The notes under the pieces are model-generated. The model saw only the letters and a list, made by a program, of their open reading frames with translations, made no database searches and was not told the origin of the DNA. DNA of 64,000 nt from Alloyangia pacifica. GTDB lineage: Bacteria; Pseudomonadota; Alphaproteobacteria; Rhodobacterales; Rhodobacteraceae. Positions 32,845 through 44,796 of the stretch are shown piece after piece. Within the stretch, counting starts at the first letter, position 1; each line of letters begins with the position of its first letter. The stretch lies in the NCBI RefSeq assembly GCF_020524285.1, contig NZ_JAIVKX010000004.1, positions 124,001 through 188,000 of the forward strand, given 5' to 3'. The position numbers and the translations under genes are program-made.

Positions 32845-33768
32845 ATGACCGATATCTCACACGCCTCCGATGTCCTCTCTGCCGGCGCCGACGGCCTTGC
32901 AGAGGCCCGCGCCGCCAACGCCCGGCAGATCCGCAACGCCAAGATCTCGGCCGCGCTGCGCTACATCATCCTCTTCGGCGTCGGGCTGATGATGCTCTAC
33001 CCGCTGATCTGGCTGGTGGGCGCGTCCTTCAAGACCAACGCCGAGATCTTCGCCAACCCCGGCTTCATCCCGCAGGAGCCCACCACCGAGGGTTACGCGA
33101 AAGGCTGGGAGACCTCGACCCCCTACACCTTCGGGCGGTTCTTCCTGAACTCCTTCCTGATCATCCTGCCCAAGGTGATCGGCACGGCGATCAGCTGCAC
33201 GATGGTGGCCTACGGCTTCGCCCGCTTCGACTTCCCGCTGAAGAAACTGCTCTTCGGCTCGGTCATCGCCATCCTGCTGCTGCCCAACGTGGTAACCCGC
33301 ATCCCGCAGTACCTGCTGTTCCGCGATCTCGGCTGGCTCGACAGCTTCCTGCCGCTCTGGGTGCCCTCTGCCTTTGCCGGTGACGCCTTCTTCGTCTTCA
33401 TGCTGGTGCAATTCCTGCGCGCCATCCCCGGCGACATGGAAGAGGCGGCGCGGGTCGACGGCGCGAACAGCTGGCAGACGCTGGTGTTCATCGTGGTGCC
33501 GATGCTGGCCCCGGCCCTCATCTCGGTGTGCCTGTTCCAGTTCATGTGGACGATGAACGACTTCCTCGGCCCGCTCATCTACATCAGCTCGGTCGACAAG
33601 TACCCGGTCAGCCTGGCGCTGAAACTCTCGATCGACACGACCGAGGCGTTCGAATGGAACCGCATCCTCGCGATGTCCGTGCTCACCATCACGCCCGCGC
33701 TCATCGTGTTCTTCATGGCTCAGAAATACTTCATCGAAGGCATCTCTGCCGGTGGGGTGAAAGGATAA
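32845..33768 (+). CDS. Sugar ABC transporter permease (MalG-type)
   Basis: This 307-residue protein has six membrane segments preceded by a 45-residue cytoplasmic N-terminus (ASDVLSAGADGLAEARAAN). The EAA loop MEEAARVDGANSWQTLVFIVVPMLAP lies near residue 200. It starts two bases after the stop of the first permease, so it is coupled to it. The pair forms the channel of a CUT1 importer. Confidence 0.9.
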   Translation: MTDISHASDVLSAGADGLAEARAANARQIRNAKISAALRYIILFGVGLMMLYPLIWLVGASFKTNAEIFANPGFIPQEPTTEGYAKGWETSTPYTFGRFFLNSFLIILPKVIGTAISCTMVAYGFARFDFPLKKLLFGSVIAILLLPNVVTRIPQYLLFRDLGWLDSFLPLWVPSAFAGDAFFVFMLVQFLRAIPGDMEEAARVDGANSWQTLVFIVVPMLAPALISVCLFQFMWTMNDFLGPLIYISSVDKYPVSLALKLSIDTTEAFEWNRILAMSVLTITPALIVFFMAQKYFIEGISAGGVKG

Positions 33769-33772
33769 TCCA

Positions 33773-34879
33773 ATGGCACGTCTGCAACTCAACAAGCTCG
33801 AAAAGGTCTATGGCGGTGCCTTCAAGGCGGTGCACGGGATCGACCTCGATGTGGAAGAAGGCGAGTTCATGGTGCTGGTCGGCCCCTCGGGCTGCGCCAA
33901 ATCCACCACGCTGCGGATGATCGCCGGGCTGGAGGAAGTGACCAGCGGCGAGATCCGCATCGGCGACCGCATCGTCAACGCCCTGCCCCCCGGCAAGCGC
34001 CGCATCGCCATGGTGTTCCAGAACTACGCGCTTTACCCGCATATGAAGGTGCGCTCCAACCTCGCCTTCGGCCTGCGTCTTGCGCATGTCCCGAAGGCCG
34101 AGCGCGAGGCCGCCGTGCAGGAGGTGGCGCGCATCCTCGAGATCGAGCCGCTGCTCGACCGGCTGCCCAAACAGCTTTCGGGCGGTCAGGCGCAGCGCGT
34201 GGCGCTTGGCCGGGCGCTGATCAAGAAGCCCGAGGTGTTCCTCTTCGACGAGCCGCTCTCGAACCTCGACGCCAAGCTGCGCGCCTCGATGCGGGTGCGG
34301 ATCACCGACCTGCACAAGCGTCTGAAGGCCGAGGGCCGCCCCTCCACGGTGGTCTACGTCACCCATGACCAGACCGAGGCGATGACCATGGGCGACCGCA
34401 TCTGCGTGATGAAGGACGGCCACATCATGCAGGTCGCCACGCCCAAGGAGCTTTACGACCGCCCCGCCAACCTGTTCGTCGCGGGCTTCATCGGCTCGCC
34501 CGAGATGAACGTGATCGACGGCGAGATCGAGGGCACCGACTTCCGCCTTGGCGGGCAGGTTATCTCGCTCGACGACGCGGTGCTGAACCGGATGCACGCC
34601 AAGCCGCAGGAGGCGGCGCTCGGCATCCGACCGCAGCACATGAAGCTCTCTGCGGGCAACGGGCTCACTGCCCGGCTGCGCTCGGCGGAGTTCATGGGGC
34701 ACGAGGTCTACCTGCACGCCATGCTCGAGGGCAAGGAGATCACCACCGTCGCCGGAGCCGCCGAGTACGACTCGCTCGACCGCTCGGACGAGCGCATCCG
34801 CCTGACGCCCGACCTTGGCCACGCCCATATCTTCGACCGCGCGAGCGGCGCGAATGTATCCCTGCCCCTCGCGGGCTGA
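33773..34879 (+). CDS. Sugar ABC transporter ATP-binding protein (UgpC/MalK-type)
   Basis: This 368-residue ATPase has the Walker A loop GPSGCAKSTT near residue 38 (Ala in place of the usual second Gly before Lys, a variant that occurs in alphaproteobacterial homologues), Q loop in MVFQNYALYPHM, signature LSGGQAQRVALGRAL near 134, Walker B VFLFDEPLSNLD and the switch His in YVTHDQTEAM. The C-terminal 120 residues form the MalK-type regulatory beta domain. It serves the two permeases upstream with a 4-bp gap. Confidence 0.92.
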   Translation: MARLQLNKLEKVYGGAFKAVHGIDLDVEEGEFMVLVGPSGCAKSTTLRMIAGLEEVTSGEIRIGDRIVNALPPGKRRIAMVFQNYALYPHMKVRSNLAFGLRLAHVPKAEREAAVQEVARILEIEPLLDRLPKQLSGGQAQRVALGRALIKKPEVFLFDEPLSNLDAKLRASMRVRITDLHKRLKAEGRPSTVVYVTHDQTEAMTMGDRICVMKDGHIMQVATPKELYDRPANLFVAGFIGSPEMNVIDGEIEGTDFRLGGQVISLDDAVLNRMHAKPQEAALGIRPQHMKLSAGNGLTARLRSAEFMGHEVYLHAMLEGKEITTVAGAAEYDSLDRSDERIRLTPDLGHAHIFDRASGANVSLPLAG

Positions 34880-34908
34880 TCCGAGAACTAGGAGGAGGAG
34901 TTTTCAAA

Positions 34909-36174
34909 ATGAAATCAACGATCAAAAAGGCGCTGCTCGCCAGCGCACTGGTGCCCTGCGCGCTGTCGTCGGCACAGGCTGCCGACCTGCGGATGAGCTG
35001 GTGGGGCGGCGAGTCCCGCCACGTCGCCACGCAGGAGGCGCTAAAGGCCTGCGGCGAGAAATACGGCCATACCATCGCCCCCGAGTTCACCGGCTTCTCG
35101 GGCTACCTCGAGAAACTCACCACCCAGATGGCGGGCGGCACCGAGGCCGACCTCATCCAGGTCAACTGGCCCTGGCTACCGCTCTTCTCGCGCGATGGCA
35201 CCGGCTTTGCCGACCTACAGGATCTGGGCGCGGTGGACCTGTCGCAGTACCCGCAGGCCGATCTCGACGGCGTCACGGTGAAGGGCCACGTGCAGGGCAT
35301 CCCGGTCTCGACCACGGGCCGCGTGTTCTTCTTCAACACCACCACGCTGGAAGAGGCCGGGCTGACCCCGCCGACCACCTGGGAGGAGTTCTTCGGCGCC
35401 GCCGAGGCGCTGCGCGACAAGGAGGGCGAAGACTACCGCCTGTTCAACGCCGTCTCGGAAAGCGCCCAGCTTCTGGTCTCGCTCGCCGTCACCCAGAAGA
35501 CCGGCAAGGACCTCGTCGACCCCGAGTCCAACCGCGTCGCCTGGACCCCGGAAGAGCTGGTCGAGGGCATCAAGCTCTACCAGCGCATGGTCGACACCGG
35601 CGCCATCCAGTCGCGTCAGGACGAGGCCGCCGAGGGCAACGTGAAGCTCTACGAGAAGACCGCCTGGGCCGAGGGCAAGATCGCCGGCTCCTACGAGTGG
35701 GACAGCACCTACTTCAAGTTCTCCGATCCGCTGCAGGAAGGCGAGGTGCTCACCCCCGTCCCCATGGTGACCTTCGAGGACGCGGTGACCGAAGGCGTCT
35801 ACCGCAAGCCCTCGATGCTCTTTGCCGTCTCAAAGAACTCCGACCACCCCGAAGCGGCGGCCGAGATCCTCAACTGCCTCGTCAACGAGCCCGAGGGCAT
35901 CGACGCGCTTGGCGTCACCCGAGGCCTGCCGGCCTCGAAGGTGGCGCTGGAGCGGCTCGAGGGCGCGGGCGAAATCCAGCCCGAGCTGCTCAAGGCGCAT
36001 GACATCATGATGGCCTCCGAGGGGCCCGCCGTCTCGCCCTTCAACGAGCACCCCGAGCTGCGCGCCACCTTCGTCGACACGCTCGAGGAGTTCTCCTACG
36101 GCATGGTCAGCGCCGAGGAGGCCGCCGCCTACATCATCGAAGGCGCCAACGACGTGCTGAGCCAGTTCGACTGA
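34909..36174 (+). CDS. Sugar ABC transporter substrate-binding protein
   Basis: This 421-residue periplasmic protein has a signal peptide cleaved after SAQA near residue 24 and the two-lobed fold of CUT1 binding proteins ([21 protein letters not shown] start, [14 protein letters not shown] near 80, [15 protein letters not shown] near 255). GGAGGAGG precedes the ATG. By context it should bind oligogalacturonides or related pectin fragments. A stem-loop follows before the GH28 gene, which may raise the level of this protein relative to the enzymes. Confidence 0.9.
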   Translation: MKSTIKKALLASALVPCALSSAQAADLRMSWWGGESRHVATQEALKACGEKYGHTIAPEFTGFSGYLEKLTTQMAGGTEADLIQVNWPWLPLFSRDGTGFADLQDLGAVDLSQYPQADLDGVTVKGHVQGIPVSTTGRVFFFNTTTLEEAGLTPPTTWEEFFGAAEALRDKEGEDYRLFNAVSESAQLLVSLAVTQKTGKDLVDPESNRVAWTPEELVEGIKLYQRMVDTGAIQSRQDEAAEGNVKLYEKTAWAEGKIAGSYEWDSTYFKFSDPLQEGEVLTPVPMVTFEDAVTEGVYRKPSMLFAVSKNSDHPEAAAEILNCLVNEPEGIDALGVTRGLPASKVALERLEGAGEIQPELLKAHDIMMASEGPAVSPFNEHPELRATFVDTLEEFSYGMVSAEEAAAYIIEGANDVLSQFD

Positions 36175-36193
36175 CGCCACGATACCTCCCTGC

Positions 36194-36219
36194 GGGCGGC
36201 CCGCCACTCCGGGCCGCCC
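36194..36219 (+). terminator. Intercistronic stem-loop after the binding-protein gene
   Basis: GGGCGGCCCG at 36194-36203 pairs with CGGGCCGCCC at 36210-36219 around a six-base loop. No T-run follows, so it is more likely an mRNA-stabilising or partly terminating structure than a full terminator. It sits between the binding protein and the GH28 gene of the same operon. Confidence 0.6.
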
Positions 36220-36247
36220 CACCCCAACCAAGACGAAAGCCCGTCCA

Positions 36248-37804
36248 ATGACCCTCCGTTGCGCCGCGGTGACCCCGCGCATGGCCGTGCTGTGCCTCGC
36301 ACCGCCGCCCGCCCGCTTCACGCTTTCCCCGGCCCGGCCCTGGCGCCTCAGCCGCGATGGCGTGACCCTGGCCGAGGGCGCCGCCGCCCGCGTCGTGCTG
36401 ACGCTCGGCCCGCTGGAGCCGGGCACCGCCTATGACGTCGACTGCGGCGGCGAGACGCTGCACTTCACCACCGCCCCCTGCCCCGGCGCGCTGGATGTGA
36501 CCGACTTCGGGGCCCGCGACGGCCTGCCCGACACACCCGGGGCCGCTGCCGAAAACGCCGCCGCCTTCGACCGCGCCATTGCGGCGCTGCCGAAGGGCGG
36601 CACGCTGATCGTCCCGCCCGGCGACTGGCTCTGCGGCCCGGTCGAGCTGCGCTCGGATATGATCCTGCACCTTTCCGAAGGGGCCACCCTCGCCGCCCCC
36701 TCGGACCGCAGCGGCTGGCCGATCCTGCCCGCCCGCGACCCCGACGGCACGATGCTCGGCTCCTGGGAGGGGCTGCCCGAACCCTGCTTCCGCGCCCCGC
36801 TGCACGCGATCGGAACGCGCAACCTGACCATCGAGGGCTTCGGCACGCTCGACGGCGGCGGCGATCGCGGCGACTGGTGGAGCTGGGCCAAGGAGCGCCG
36901 GGACGGCGCCCGTCGCCCGCGCGGCCTGCACCTCATCGACGCCGAGGCCACCCGCCTCATCGGGTTCACCATCCGCAACGCCCCGAGCTGGACCATCCAC
37001 CCGCAGGGCTGCCGCAATCTCTTCGCCGGTGGCCTCAGCATTCAGGCGCCGCATGACAGCCCCAACACCGACGGCTTCGATCCCGACATGTGCGAGGACG
37101 TGACCATCCTCGGCACCCATTTCTCGGTCGGGGACGACTGCATCGCGATCAAGGCGGGCAAGCGCGGCGACGCGGCCGAGGAGGACCACCTGCGCCCCAC
37201 CCGCCGCGTCACCGTGCAGCACTGCCTGATGGAACGCGGCCACGGCGGCTGCGTCATCGGCTCGGAGATGTCCGGCAGCGTCACCGACGTCACCGTGCGG
37301 GACTGCGAAATGGTCGGCACCGACCGCGGGCTGCGGCTGAAGACAAGGCGCGGCCGCGGCGGCGAGATCGCCCGCATCGCCATGCGCAACGTCACCATGG
37401 ACGGGGTGCTCACCGCCTTCTCGGCCAACGCGCATTACTTCTGCGACCACGACGGCCACGCCGACTGGGTGCAGTCCCGCGAACCCGCGCCCGTCGGCCC
37501 CCTCACCCCGCGCATCGGCGAGATCACCGTGGAGGATGTCGAGATCCGCAATCTCGCCCATGCCCTCGGCGCCTTCCTCGGGCTGCCCGAGGCCCCGATC
37601 GGCCCGATCCGCCTATCGCGGGTTTCGCTCGTCTCGCACGACCCCGCCGCGCGCCCCGAACCGCCGCTCATGGCCGATGGCGTGCGCGCCCTGCGCCACG
37701 CCGGGGTGCGCGCCGAACATGCACGCATCGAGGGCGATCTGCGCCCCGACGACGCCCCGCTCAGCACCGATGCCTTCCTCAACCGGAGCCCCGCCTTGCC
37801 ATGA
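36248..37804 (+). CDS. GH28 polygalacturonase without signal peptide
   Basis: This 518-residue enzyme has a short beta-sandwich-like N-terminus (about residues 1-78) and a right-handed beta-helix GH28 domain. All four hallmark motifs are present: NTDGFDP near 275, [11 protein letters not shown] near 296 with the catalytic Asp pair, ERGHGG near 330 and RGLRLKT near 360. It hydrolyses alpha-1,4-galacturonosyl bonds, probably from chain ends. No signal peptide is seen, so it should work in the cytoplasm on fragments brought in by the ABC transporter. Its stop overlaps the GH105 start (ATGA). Confidence 0.9.
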   Translation: MTLRCAAVTPRMAVLCLAPPPARFTLSPARPWRLSRDGVTLAEGAAARVVLTLGPLEPGTAYDVDCGGETLHFTTAPCPGALDVTDFGARDGLPDTPGAAAENAAAFDRAIAALPKGGTLIVPPGDWLCGPVELRSDMILHLSEGATLAAPSDRSGWPILPARDPDGTMLGSWEGLPEPCFRAPLHAIGTRNLTIEGFGTLDGGGDRGDWWSWAKERRDGARRPRGLHLIDAEATRLIGFTIRNAPSWTIHPQGCRNLFAGGLSIQAPHDSPNTDGFDPDMCEDVTILGTHFSVGDDCIAIKAGKRGDAAEEDHLRPTRRVTVQHCLMERGHGGCVIGSEMSGSVTDVTVRDCEMVGTDRGLRLKTRRGRGGEIARIAMRNVTMDGVLTAFSANAHYFCDHDGHADWVQSREPAPVGPLTPRIGEITVEDVEIRNLAHALGAFLGLPEAPIGPIRLSRVSLVSHDPAARPEPPLMADGVRALRHAGVRAEHARIEGDLRPDDAPLSTDAFLNRSPALP

Positions 37805-38880
37805 CCCTTCCCGATGTTCTGGAGTATTTCGACGCCTTCGCGGCCCGCTACAGCCACTACAAGAACGGCAGCTGGTGCTACGAGGACGGTTGCGTCTACC
37901 GCGGCCTCGCCCTGCTGCACGAGGCCACCGGCGAGGCACGCTGGTGGGATCACCTGACGCGCCTGACCGACGCGCAGATCGCCCCGGACGGCACGCTCGC
38001 GGGCTACCGGATCGACGAGTTCAACATCGACCACATCCTCGCCGGGCGCTGCCTGTTCCACCTCTCGGACGAAACCGACGATCCGCGCTACATGGCGGCC
38101 GCCGAACATCTGGCCCAGCAGCTCTCGCGCCATCCGCGCACGGCGGCGGGCAACTACTGGCACAAACAGCGCTACCCGAGCCAGGTCTGGCTCGACGGGC
38201 TCTACATGGGGCTGCCCTTCCAGATCGAATACGGGCTGCGCACCAATCAACCCGCGCTGATCGACGATGCCCTGTCCCAGCTTGCTCAGGCGCTCGAGCT
38301 GACCCGCGGCCCGGCGGGGCTCTACGTGCATGGCTACGACGCGGCCAGGGCGCAGGGCTGGGCTGATCCCGAGACCGGCCGCTCGGCGGCGGTCTGGGCC
38401 CGCGCGGTGGGCTGGCTGGCGATGGCACTGGTCGACATCTGCGCGCTGGTGCCCGAGCGCGCGCCGAAGCGCCAGACCGCCGAGTTGCTGAACGCCGTGG
38501 TTCGCCAGCAGGCGCCCTCGGGTCTCTGGCCGCAGGTGCTGGACGCGCCGGGCCTGCCGGGCAACTACGAGGAAAGCTCGGCCTCGGCGATGTTCGCCTA
38601 CGCGCTGATGCGCGGCACCGAACTGGGGCTGGGCGAGTGGTTCGACGCCGGGCAACGCGCCCATGACGCGCTGATCGAAACCCGGCTCGAGACGGAGGGC
38701 GGCGTGACCCGCCTCACCCGCATCTGCCACGTCGCCGGCCTCGGCGGCTTCGACGGCAAGATGCGCGACGGCTCGCGCGAGTATTACCTCAGCGAGGACA
38801 TCGTCGCGGATGACGCCAAGGGGGTCGGCCCGCTGATGATGGCGGCGGCGCAGCGGCTGGCCGCCCGGACACCGGCCTGA
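37801..38880 (+). CDS. GH105/GH88 unsaturated uronyl hydrolase
   Basis: This 359-residue (alpha/alpha)6-barrel enzyme has the GH105 landmarks [16 protein letters not shown] near 136, [34 protein letters not shown] near 180 (WAD with a likely catalytic Asp) and [15 protein letters not shown] near 258. It releases 4,5-unsaturated galacturonate from the end of lyase-cut oligomers. No signal peptide is seen. The product would pass to KdgF, KduI and KduD encoded upstream. ATGA overlap with the GH28 gene shows co-translation. Confidence 0.9.
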   Translation: MTLPDVLEYFDAFAARYSHYKNGSWCYEDGCVYRGLALLHEATGEARWWDHLTRLTDAQIAPDGTLAGYRIDEFNIDHILAGRCLFHLSDETDDPRYMAAAEHLAQQLSRHPRTAAGNYWHKQRYPSQVWLDGLYMGLPFQIEYGLRTNQPALIDDALSQLAQALELTRGPAGLYVHGYDAARAQGWADPETGRSAAVWARAVGWLAMALVDICALVPERAPKRQTAELLNAVVRQQAPSGLWPQVLDAPGLPGNYEESSASAMFAYALMRGTELGLGEWFDAGQRAHDALIETRLETEGGVTRLTRICHVAGLGGFDGKMRDGSREYYLSEDIVADDAKGVGPLMMAAAQRLAARTPA

Positions 38881-38883
38881 GGA

Positions 38884-39528
38884 TCAGAGCTCCAGAAGAG
38901 CGCGCACCGGCTCGACGAGGGCCGCGCCGATGGCCCGCGTGTTGGCCGCATCAAGATGCACCCCGTCGAGCGGCGAGGGCTGCGCCACGCGGCCTGCGTC
39001 GAAGAAGGCCACGCCTTCCTCTTCCGCCAGCTCGGCATAGAGCGGCGCGAAGAGATGCGACTCCCCCACCCGCGCCGGGCTGTCGGGTGCCCCCTTGGCC
39101 GGAGCGTTGCAATAGGGCGGCGCGACGATCAGGATCTGCGGCTGCGCCGAGGCGGGCTTGAAGGGAAACCCCCGCACCAGTTGGATCAGCCGCCGCATCC
39201 CCGCCTGCGCGCCGCTGGCCACCGCGCCATGCTTGGGCTTCAGGTCGTTGGTGCCCAGCATGATGATCACCAGATCGAGCGGCATATGCGCCGCCAGCGC
39301 CACTGGCAGCGTCCGGGTGGCGTTGCGGTCGCAGGGCGCCGCGTGATCGTCGAACGACGTGCTGCGCCCGTTCACCCCGTCGGCCAGCACCGTCGCCTCG
39401 GGGATCGCCTCGGCAAGCACCGAGGGCCAGAGATCGGAAATCGCGTGCCGCAGGCCGTCATTCGCGGGGTCATGCCCCCAGGTGAGACTGTCTCCGTAAC
39501 ACAGGATGCGCGCCGTATGATCTGCCAT
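38884..39528 (-). CDS. SGNH/GDSL hydrolase, probable pectin acetylesterase
   Basis: This 214-residue SGNH hydrolase has block I CYGDSLTWG with the nucleophile Ser, block III IIMLGTNDLK with the oxyanion Asn, and block V SPLDGVHLDAAN with the catalytic Asp and His. There is no signal peptide, so it acts in the cytoplasm. Position beside the pectinolytic operon suggests removal of acetyl groups from imported galacturonide fragments. It converges on the GH105 gene with 3 bp between the stops and is the last gene of a leftward series reaching back to the TRAP genes. Confidence 0.85.
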   Translation of the reverse strand: MADHTARILCYGDSLTWGHDPANDGLRHAISDLWPSVLAEAIPEATVLADGVNGRSTSFDDHAAPCDRNATRTLPVALAAHMPLDLVIIMLGTNDLKPKHGAVASGAQAGMRRLIQLVRGFPFKPASAQPQILIVAPPYCNAPAKGAPDSPARVGESHLFAPLYAELAEEEGVAFFDAGRVAQPSPLDGVHLDAANTRAIGAALVEPVRALLEL

Positions 39529-39546
39529 GGGTCCTCCCAGTCCTCC

Positions 39547-40410
39547 TCAGGTCATCTTCGGAAAACCATAGAGATCCTGCGGGTTTTCCACCAGCACCCG
39601 GTGCTGCGCCGCCGCATCGGGCAGCCAGCCCATCGCCAGATCCAGCAGATGCGCGTCGTCGGGATAGTCCTCGGTCCGGCTGGCATGGTTGTGCGGCCAG
39701 TTGGTGCCCCAGACGATGCGCTCGGGCGCATGCGCCCCGATCTCGCGGCTGAGCGCGGCGATGTCGGGATAGTCGGGACCCGAGGTGGTGGTCGCCTCGT
39801 AGCAGCCGGCGAATTTGAACCAGCAGGTTCCGCCGTCAACCAGCCGCTTGATCGTGGCAACGTGCTCCGGAGTCATACCGCCGAAGATCTTGCCGTGGTG
39901 GTCGAGCACCCAGTTGGATTTGAGCCTGCCGAGGCGCGGCTCCAGTTCCGGCAGCGCGGTGCCGTCGAACTGCACCGCCATCATCCAGCCCGCCGCGTGG
40001 GCGCGCGCATCCACCGCCTCGAGCTGATCGAGCCCCACCGCCCCGCCGGGCAGGTCCATGATCCGCGCGCCGACGATGCCGCCCTCAGCGAGCCGGACCA
40101 TCTCGGCGTCGGAGGTCTCGCCGGTGATCACCGCCACGCCGCGCGCGCAGGCGCCCATTTCGGCGATGCAGGCGAGCAGGCTCGCGTTGTCCATGCCGTG
40201 TCCGTTGCCCTGGGTGATCACCACCCGGTCGATGCCGAGCCAGCCCATCGCCTGCCGGTACATCGCGGGCGTCGGCAGAGGCTCGGCGGGCACGCCCTTG
40301 CCATCCTCGCGCCACGTGTAGCCCGGCAGGTACATGTGCATCTGCGTGTCGCAGGCGCCCTTGGGCATCGCCGTCTTCGGGTTAGGGCCGGTGAGTTTGC
40401 GGTCGATCAT
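39547..40410 (-). CDS. gli: D-galactarolactone isomerase (amidohydrolase family)
   Basis: This 287-residue protein of the amidohydrolase superfamily has GACDTQMHMYLPGY near residue 18, LDHHGKIFGG near 166 and WGTNWPHNHA near 230, the pattern of D-galactarolactone isomerase. That enzyme converts galactaro-1,5-lactone, made by uronate dehydrogenase, to the 1,4-lactone. The genes for uronate dehydrogenase and galactarolactone cycloisomerase lie close upstream in the same direction, which supports the call. AGAGGACC precedes ATG 40410. Confidence 0.85.
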   Translation of the reverse strand: MIDRKLTGPNPKTAMPKGACDTQMHMYLPGYTWREDGKGVPAEPLPTPAMYRQAMGWLGIDRVVITQGNGHGMDNASLLACIAEMGACARGVAVITGETSDAEMVRLAEGGIVGARIMDLPGGAVGLDQLEAVDARAHAAGWMMAVQFDGTALPELEPRLGRLKSNWVLDHHGKIFGGMTPEHVATIKRLVDGGTCWFKFAGCYEATTTSGPDYPDIAALSREIGAHAPERIVWGTNWPHNHASRTEDYPDDAHLLDLAMGWLPDAAAQHRVLVENPQDLYGFPKMT

Positions 40411-40536
40411 GGTTGGTCCTCTCAATTGGGTGCGACGGAGGGCAGTGCCCGACCGCGGGTGGGCGCTGAGATGGTTGCGGTCTTCACTTTATCTCTCCAC
40501 CCCGCCGTCCGCCTGAACGCTGCGAAACGTGTGGAA

Positions 40537-40606
40537 AGCGCCCGCCCTGAGGGGCGGTCGGGCGCTGCCCGGCGGCACTACGTGCCTTGTTCCGGGCAAG
40601 GCAAAT
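40537..40606. repeat. Structured intergenic repeat, second copy
   Basis: AGCGCCCG (40537-40544) pairs with CGGGCGCT (40559-40566), and GCCCGG (40567-40572) pairs with CCGGGC (40592-40597). The stretch GGCGCTGCCCGGCGGC through CCTTGTTCCGGGC matches the flank of the inverted repeat at 30800-30834. It lies between the galactarolactone isomerase start and the stop of the cycloisomerase gene. Confidence 0.65.
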
Positions 40607-41740
40607 TCACCCCTTCGGCGCGAACTCCTTCAGCGCGTCCCGGTCGATCTCGACCCCCAGCCCCGGGCCGTCGGGGATGCTGACCCAGCCATTCTCGTGC
40701 TCGATAGGCTGTGTCACCACCGCCTGCCGGAAGGGGTTGTGGGTGCGGTCGAACTCCATGATCGGCTCGATCGGACCCCGCCTCACCGGATCGGGCACCA
40801 TCGCCGCCATGAACTGCAGCGCCGCGGCGATCTGCACCGCGGTGCCCCAGACGTGCGGCACCACCCGAACCCCGTGCAGCGTCGCGAGGTCGGCGACGCG
40901 CTTTGCCTCGGTGAAGCCGCCCACGCCGCAGAGATCGGGCTGGGCGATGTCGATCACCCGCCGGCGCAGCGGCTCGGCAAAGCCCCAGCGGGTGTGCCAT
41001 GTCTCTCCGCCCGCCACCGGGATCGGCTGGCGCGCGCGGACCTCGGCATAGGCGTCGAGCTGCTCTGGGATCACCGGCTCTTCGAACCAGTCGATGTCAT
41101 ACTCGGCGGCGGCGTTGCCAACGCGCACCGCCTCGATCACGTCGTAGCCATGGTTGCCGTCGATCATCAGCCGGGTGTCCGGGCCGATGGCCTCGCGCAC
41201 TGCCTTGATCACCTGCAGATCCTCGGCGGGATCGAAGCCGATCTTGATCTTCACCGCGTGGAAGCCCGCCGCCGCGTGGCGCCCGGTCTCCTCGGCATTG
41301 TCGGCGACCCGGTCCACCCCGTCGCGCTTGAACGAGCCGGTCGCATAGGCGCGGATGCGCTCGCGGAACCGCCCGCCGAGCAGCGTCGAGACCGGAACGC
41401 CGAAGTGCTTGCCCTTGATGTCCCACAGCGCGATGTCGATGCCCGAAAGCGCGCAGACGGAAATCCCCCGCTGCCCCTGGTCGCGCAGCGCGTTGTAGAG
41501 CACCGCCCAGTGCTTCTCGGTCTCCAGCGGATCCTTGCCGATGAGCCAAGGCTTGTAGGCATCGACCATGGCGCGGTTCGGGCCCGCCGGGCCGAGGCAT
41601 TCGCCCCAGCCCGTTGTGCCGTCGTCGCAGATCACCTCGACCAGCAGATGCACCCGCTTGTCGAAGCGCATGGAGGCGCTCTCAAACGCCGTCTCCAGCT
41701 TGTGTTCCAGAAGGTGGGTGCGGATCTCGGTAATCTTCAT
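40607..41740 (-). CDS. gci: D-galactarolactone cycloisomerase (enolase superfamily)
   Basis: This 377-residue enzyme of the mandelate racemase/muconate-lactonising type has an N-terminal capping domain and a barrel with KIKIGFDPAEDL (base Lys, residue about 166), metal ligands in LMIDGNHGYD, WFEEPVIPE and VAGGET, and a catalytic His in VVPHVWGTA. Gci opens galactaro-1,4-lactone to 3-deoxy-2-keto-hexarate. Position between the isomerase and keto-deoxyglucarate dehydratase genes supports this over other family roles such as mandelate racemase. Confidence 0.88.
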   Translation of the reverse strand: MKITEIRTHLLEHKLETAFESASMRFDKRVHLLVEVICDDGTTGWGECLGPAGPNRAMVDAYKPWLIGKDPLETEKHWAVLYNALRDQGQRGISVCALSGIDIALWDIKGKHFGVPVSTLLGGRFRERIRAYATGSFKRDGVDRVADNAEETGRHAAAGFHAVKIKIGFDPAEDLQVIKAVREAIGPDTRLMIDGNHGYDVIEAVRVGNAAAEYDIDWFEEPVIPEQLDAYAEVRARQPIPVAGGETWHTRWGFAEPLRRRVIDIAQPDLCGVGGFTEAKRVADLATLHGVRVVPHVWGTAVQIAAALQFMAAMVPDPVRRGPIEPIMEFDRTHNPFRQAVVTQPIEHENGWVSIPDGPGLGVEIDRDALKEFAPKG

Positions 41741-41756
41741 CGGTTGTGCCTTCGTC

Positions 41757-43512
<1,756 letters not shown>

Positions 43513-43517
43513 GTATC

Positions 43518-44795
43518 TCACTCCATCAGGCTCGGCAGGAACATGGAGAAGGCAGGCACATATGTCACCAGCAGCAGCGCCACGAGGATCGCCGCGTAGA
43601 ACGGCAGGATCGTCTTCACCGCCTGTTCGATCCGCACGCCGCCCACGACGCAGCCGACGAAGAGGCAGGCGCCCACCGGCGGGGTGCAAAGGCCGAGGCC
43701 GAGGTTCATCATCATCACCACGCCGAATTGCACCGGGTCCATCCCGAGCCCCACCGCGACCGGCAGGAAGATCGGCGTGCAGATCAGGATCAGCGCCGCC
43801 ATGTCCATGATCATGCCAAGTACCAGCAGGATCAGGTTCAGCAGCAGCAGGATCACGATCGGGTTGTCCGAGATGCCGGTGACTGCATTGGCCAGAAGAT
43901 CCGGCACCCGGTAGAGGGTCAGCAGGTAGGAAAAGGCCGAGGCCGTCGCCACCAGCAGCATCACCAGCGCCGTGGTGCGCACCGAGCTGACGACGGCGGT
44001 CTTGAAGCCTTCCCAGGTCAGTTCGCGGTAGACGAAGGTGGTCACCAGGATGGCCCAGATCGCCCCGAAGGCGCCGGACTCGGTGACCGTCATCACGCCC
44101 GACAGCACCCCGCCCACCACGATGATCGCGGTCATCAGCCCCGGCAGGGCGACGATGAACGACAGGCCAAGCGCCTTCCAGCCGGGAAAGGTTTCAGCCG
44201 GGTAACCGCGGCGCACGGCGACCGCATAGGCCACGATCCCGAGGCAGAGGCACATGAGAACGCCGGGGATCACGCCCGCAATGAACAGCTTCGACACCGA
44301 CACGCCGCCCGCCGCCACGGCAAAGAGGATCATGTTGTGCGAGGGCGGGATCACCACGCCCGCGACCGAGGAGGTCACCGTGACGTTCACCGCGTAATCG
44401 GGGTCGTAGCCCTTTTCCTTCATCACCGGGATGAGGATCGAGCCAAGCGCCGACGTGTCCGCCACCGCCGAGCCCGAGATGCCGCCGAAGAGCATCGAGG
44501 AGGCCACGTTGACCACGCCCAGACCGCCGCGCATCGCGCCCACCGCCGAGGAGGCCAGCCGCACCAGCCGCCCGGCGATGCCGCCATGCATCATCAGCTC
44601 GCCCGCGAAGATGAAGAAGGGGATCGCCAGCAGCGAGAACACCGAGATGCCCGACAGCACGCGCTGGAAGCCGATGAAGAGCGGCAGCCCCTCGTAGACG
44701 AAACCGCCCACCGCCGCGAGGCCGATGGCAAAGGCCACCGGCATGCCGCAGATGAGGCCACCGGCGAACAGCCCGAAAAGAATAATCAAACCCAT
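43518..44795 (-). CDS. dctM: TRAP transporter large permease
   Basis: This 425-residue inner-membrane protein has about twelve segments of the DctM family, including FIFAGELMMHGGIAGRL near 62, the VASSMLFGGISGSAVADTSALGSI block near 95 and MNLGLGLCTPPVGACLFVGC near 366. It forms the sodium-coupled channel of a TRAP carrier. One base separates it from the small permease gene. Context of udh, kdgD, gci and gli indicates transport of galacturonate or glucuronate. Confidence 0.93.
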   Translation of the reverse strand: MGLIILFGLFAGGLICGMPVAFAIGLAAVGGFVYEGLPLFIGFQRVLSGISVFSLLAIPFFIFAGELMMHGGIAGRLVRLASSAVGAMRGGLGVVNVASSMLFGGISGSAVADTSALGSILIPVMKEKGYDPDYAVNVTVTSSVAGVVIPPSHNMILFAVAAGGVSVSKLFIAGVIPGVLMCLCLGIVAYAVAVRRGYPAETFPGWKALGLSFIVALPGLMTAIIVVGGVLSGVMTVTESGAFGAIWAILVTTFVYRELTWEGFKTAVVSSVRTTALVMLLVATASAFSYLLTLYRVPDLLANAVTGISDNPIVILLLLNLILLVLGMIMDMAALILICTPIFLPVAVGLGMDPVQFGVVMMMNLGLGLCTPPVGACLFVGCVVGGVRIEQAVKTILPFYAAILVALLLVTYVPAFSMFLPSLME

Positions 44796-44796
44796 G

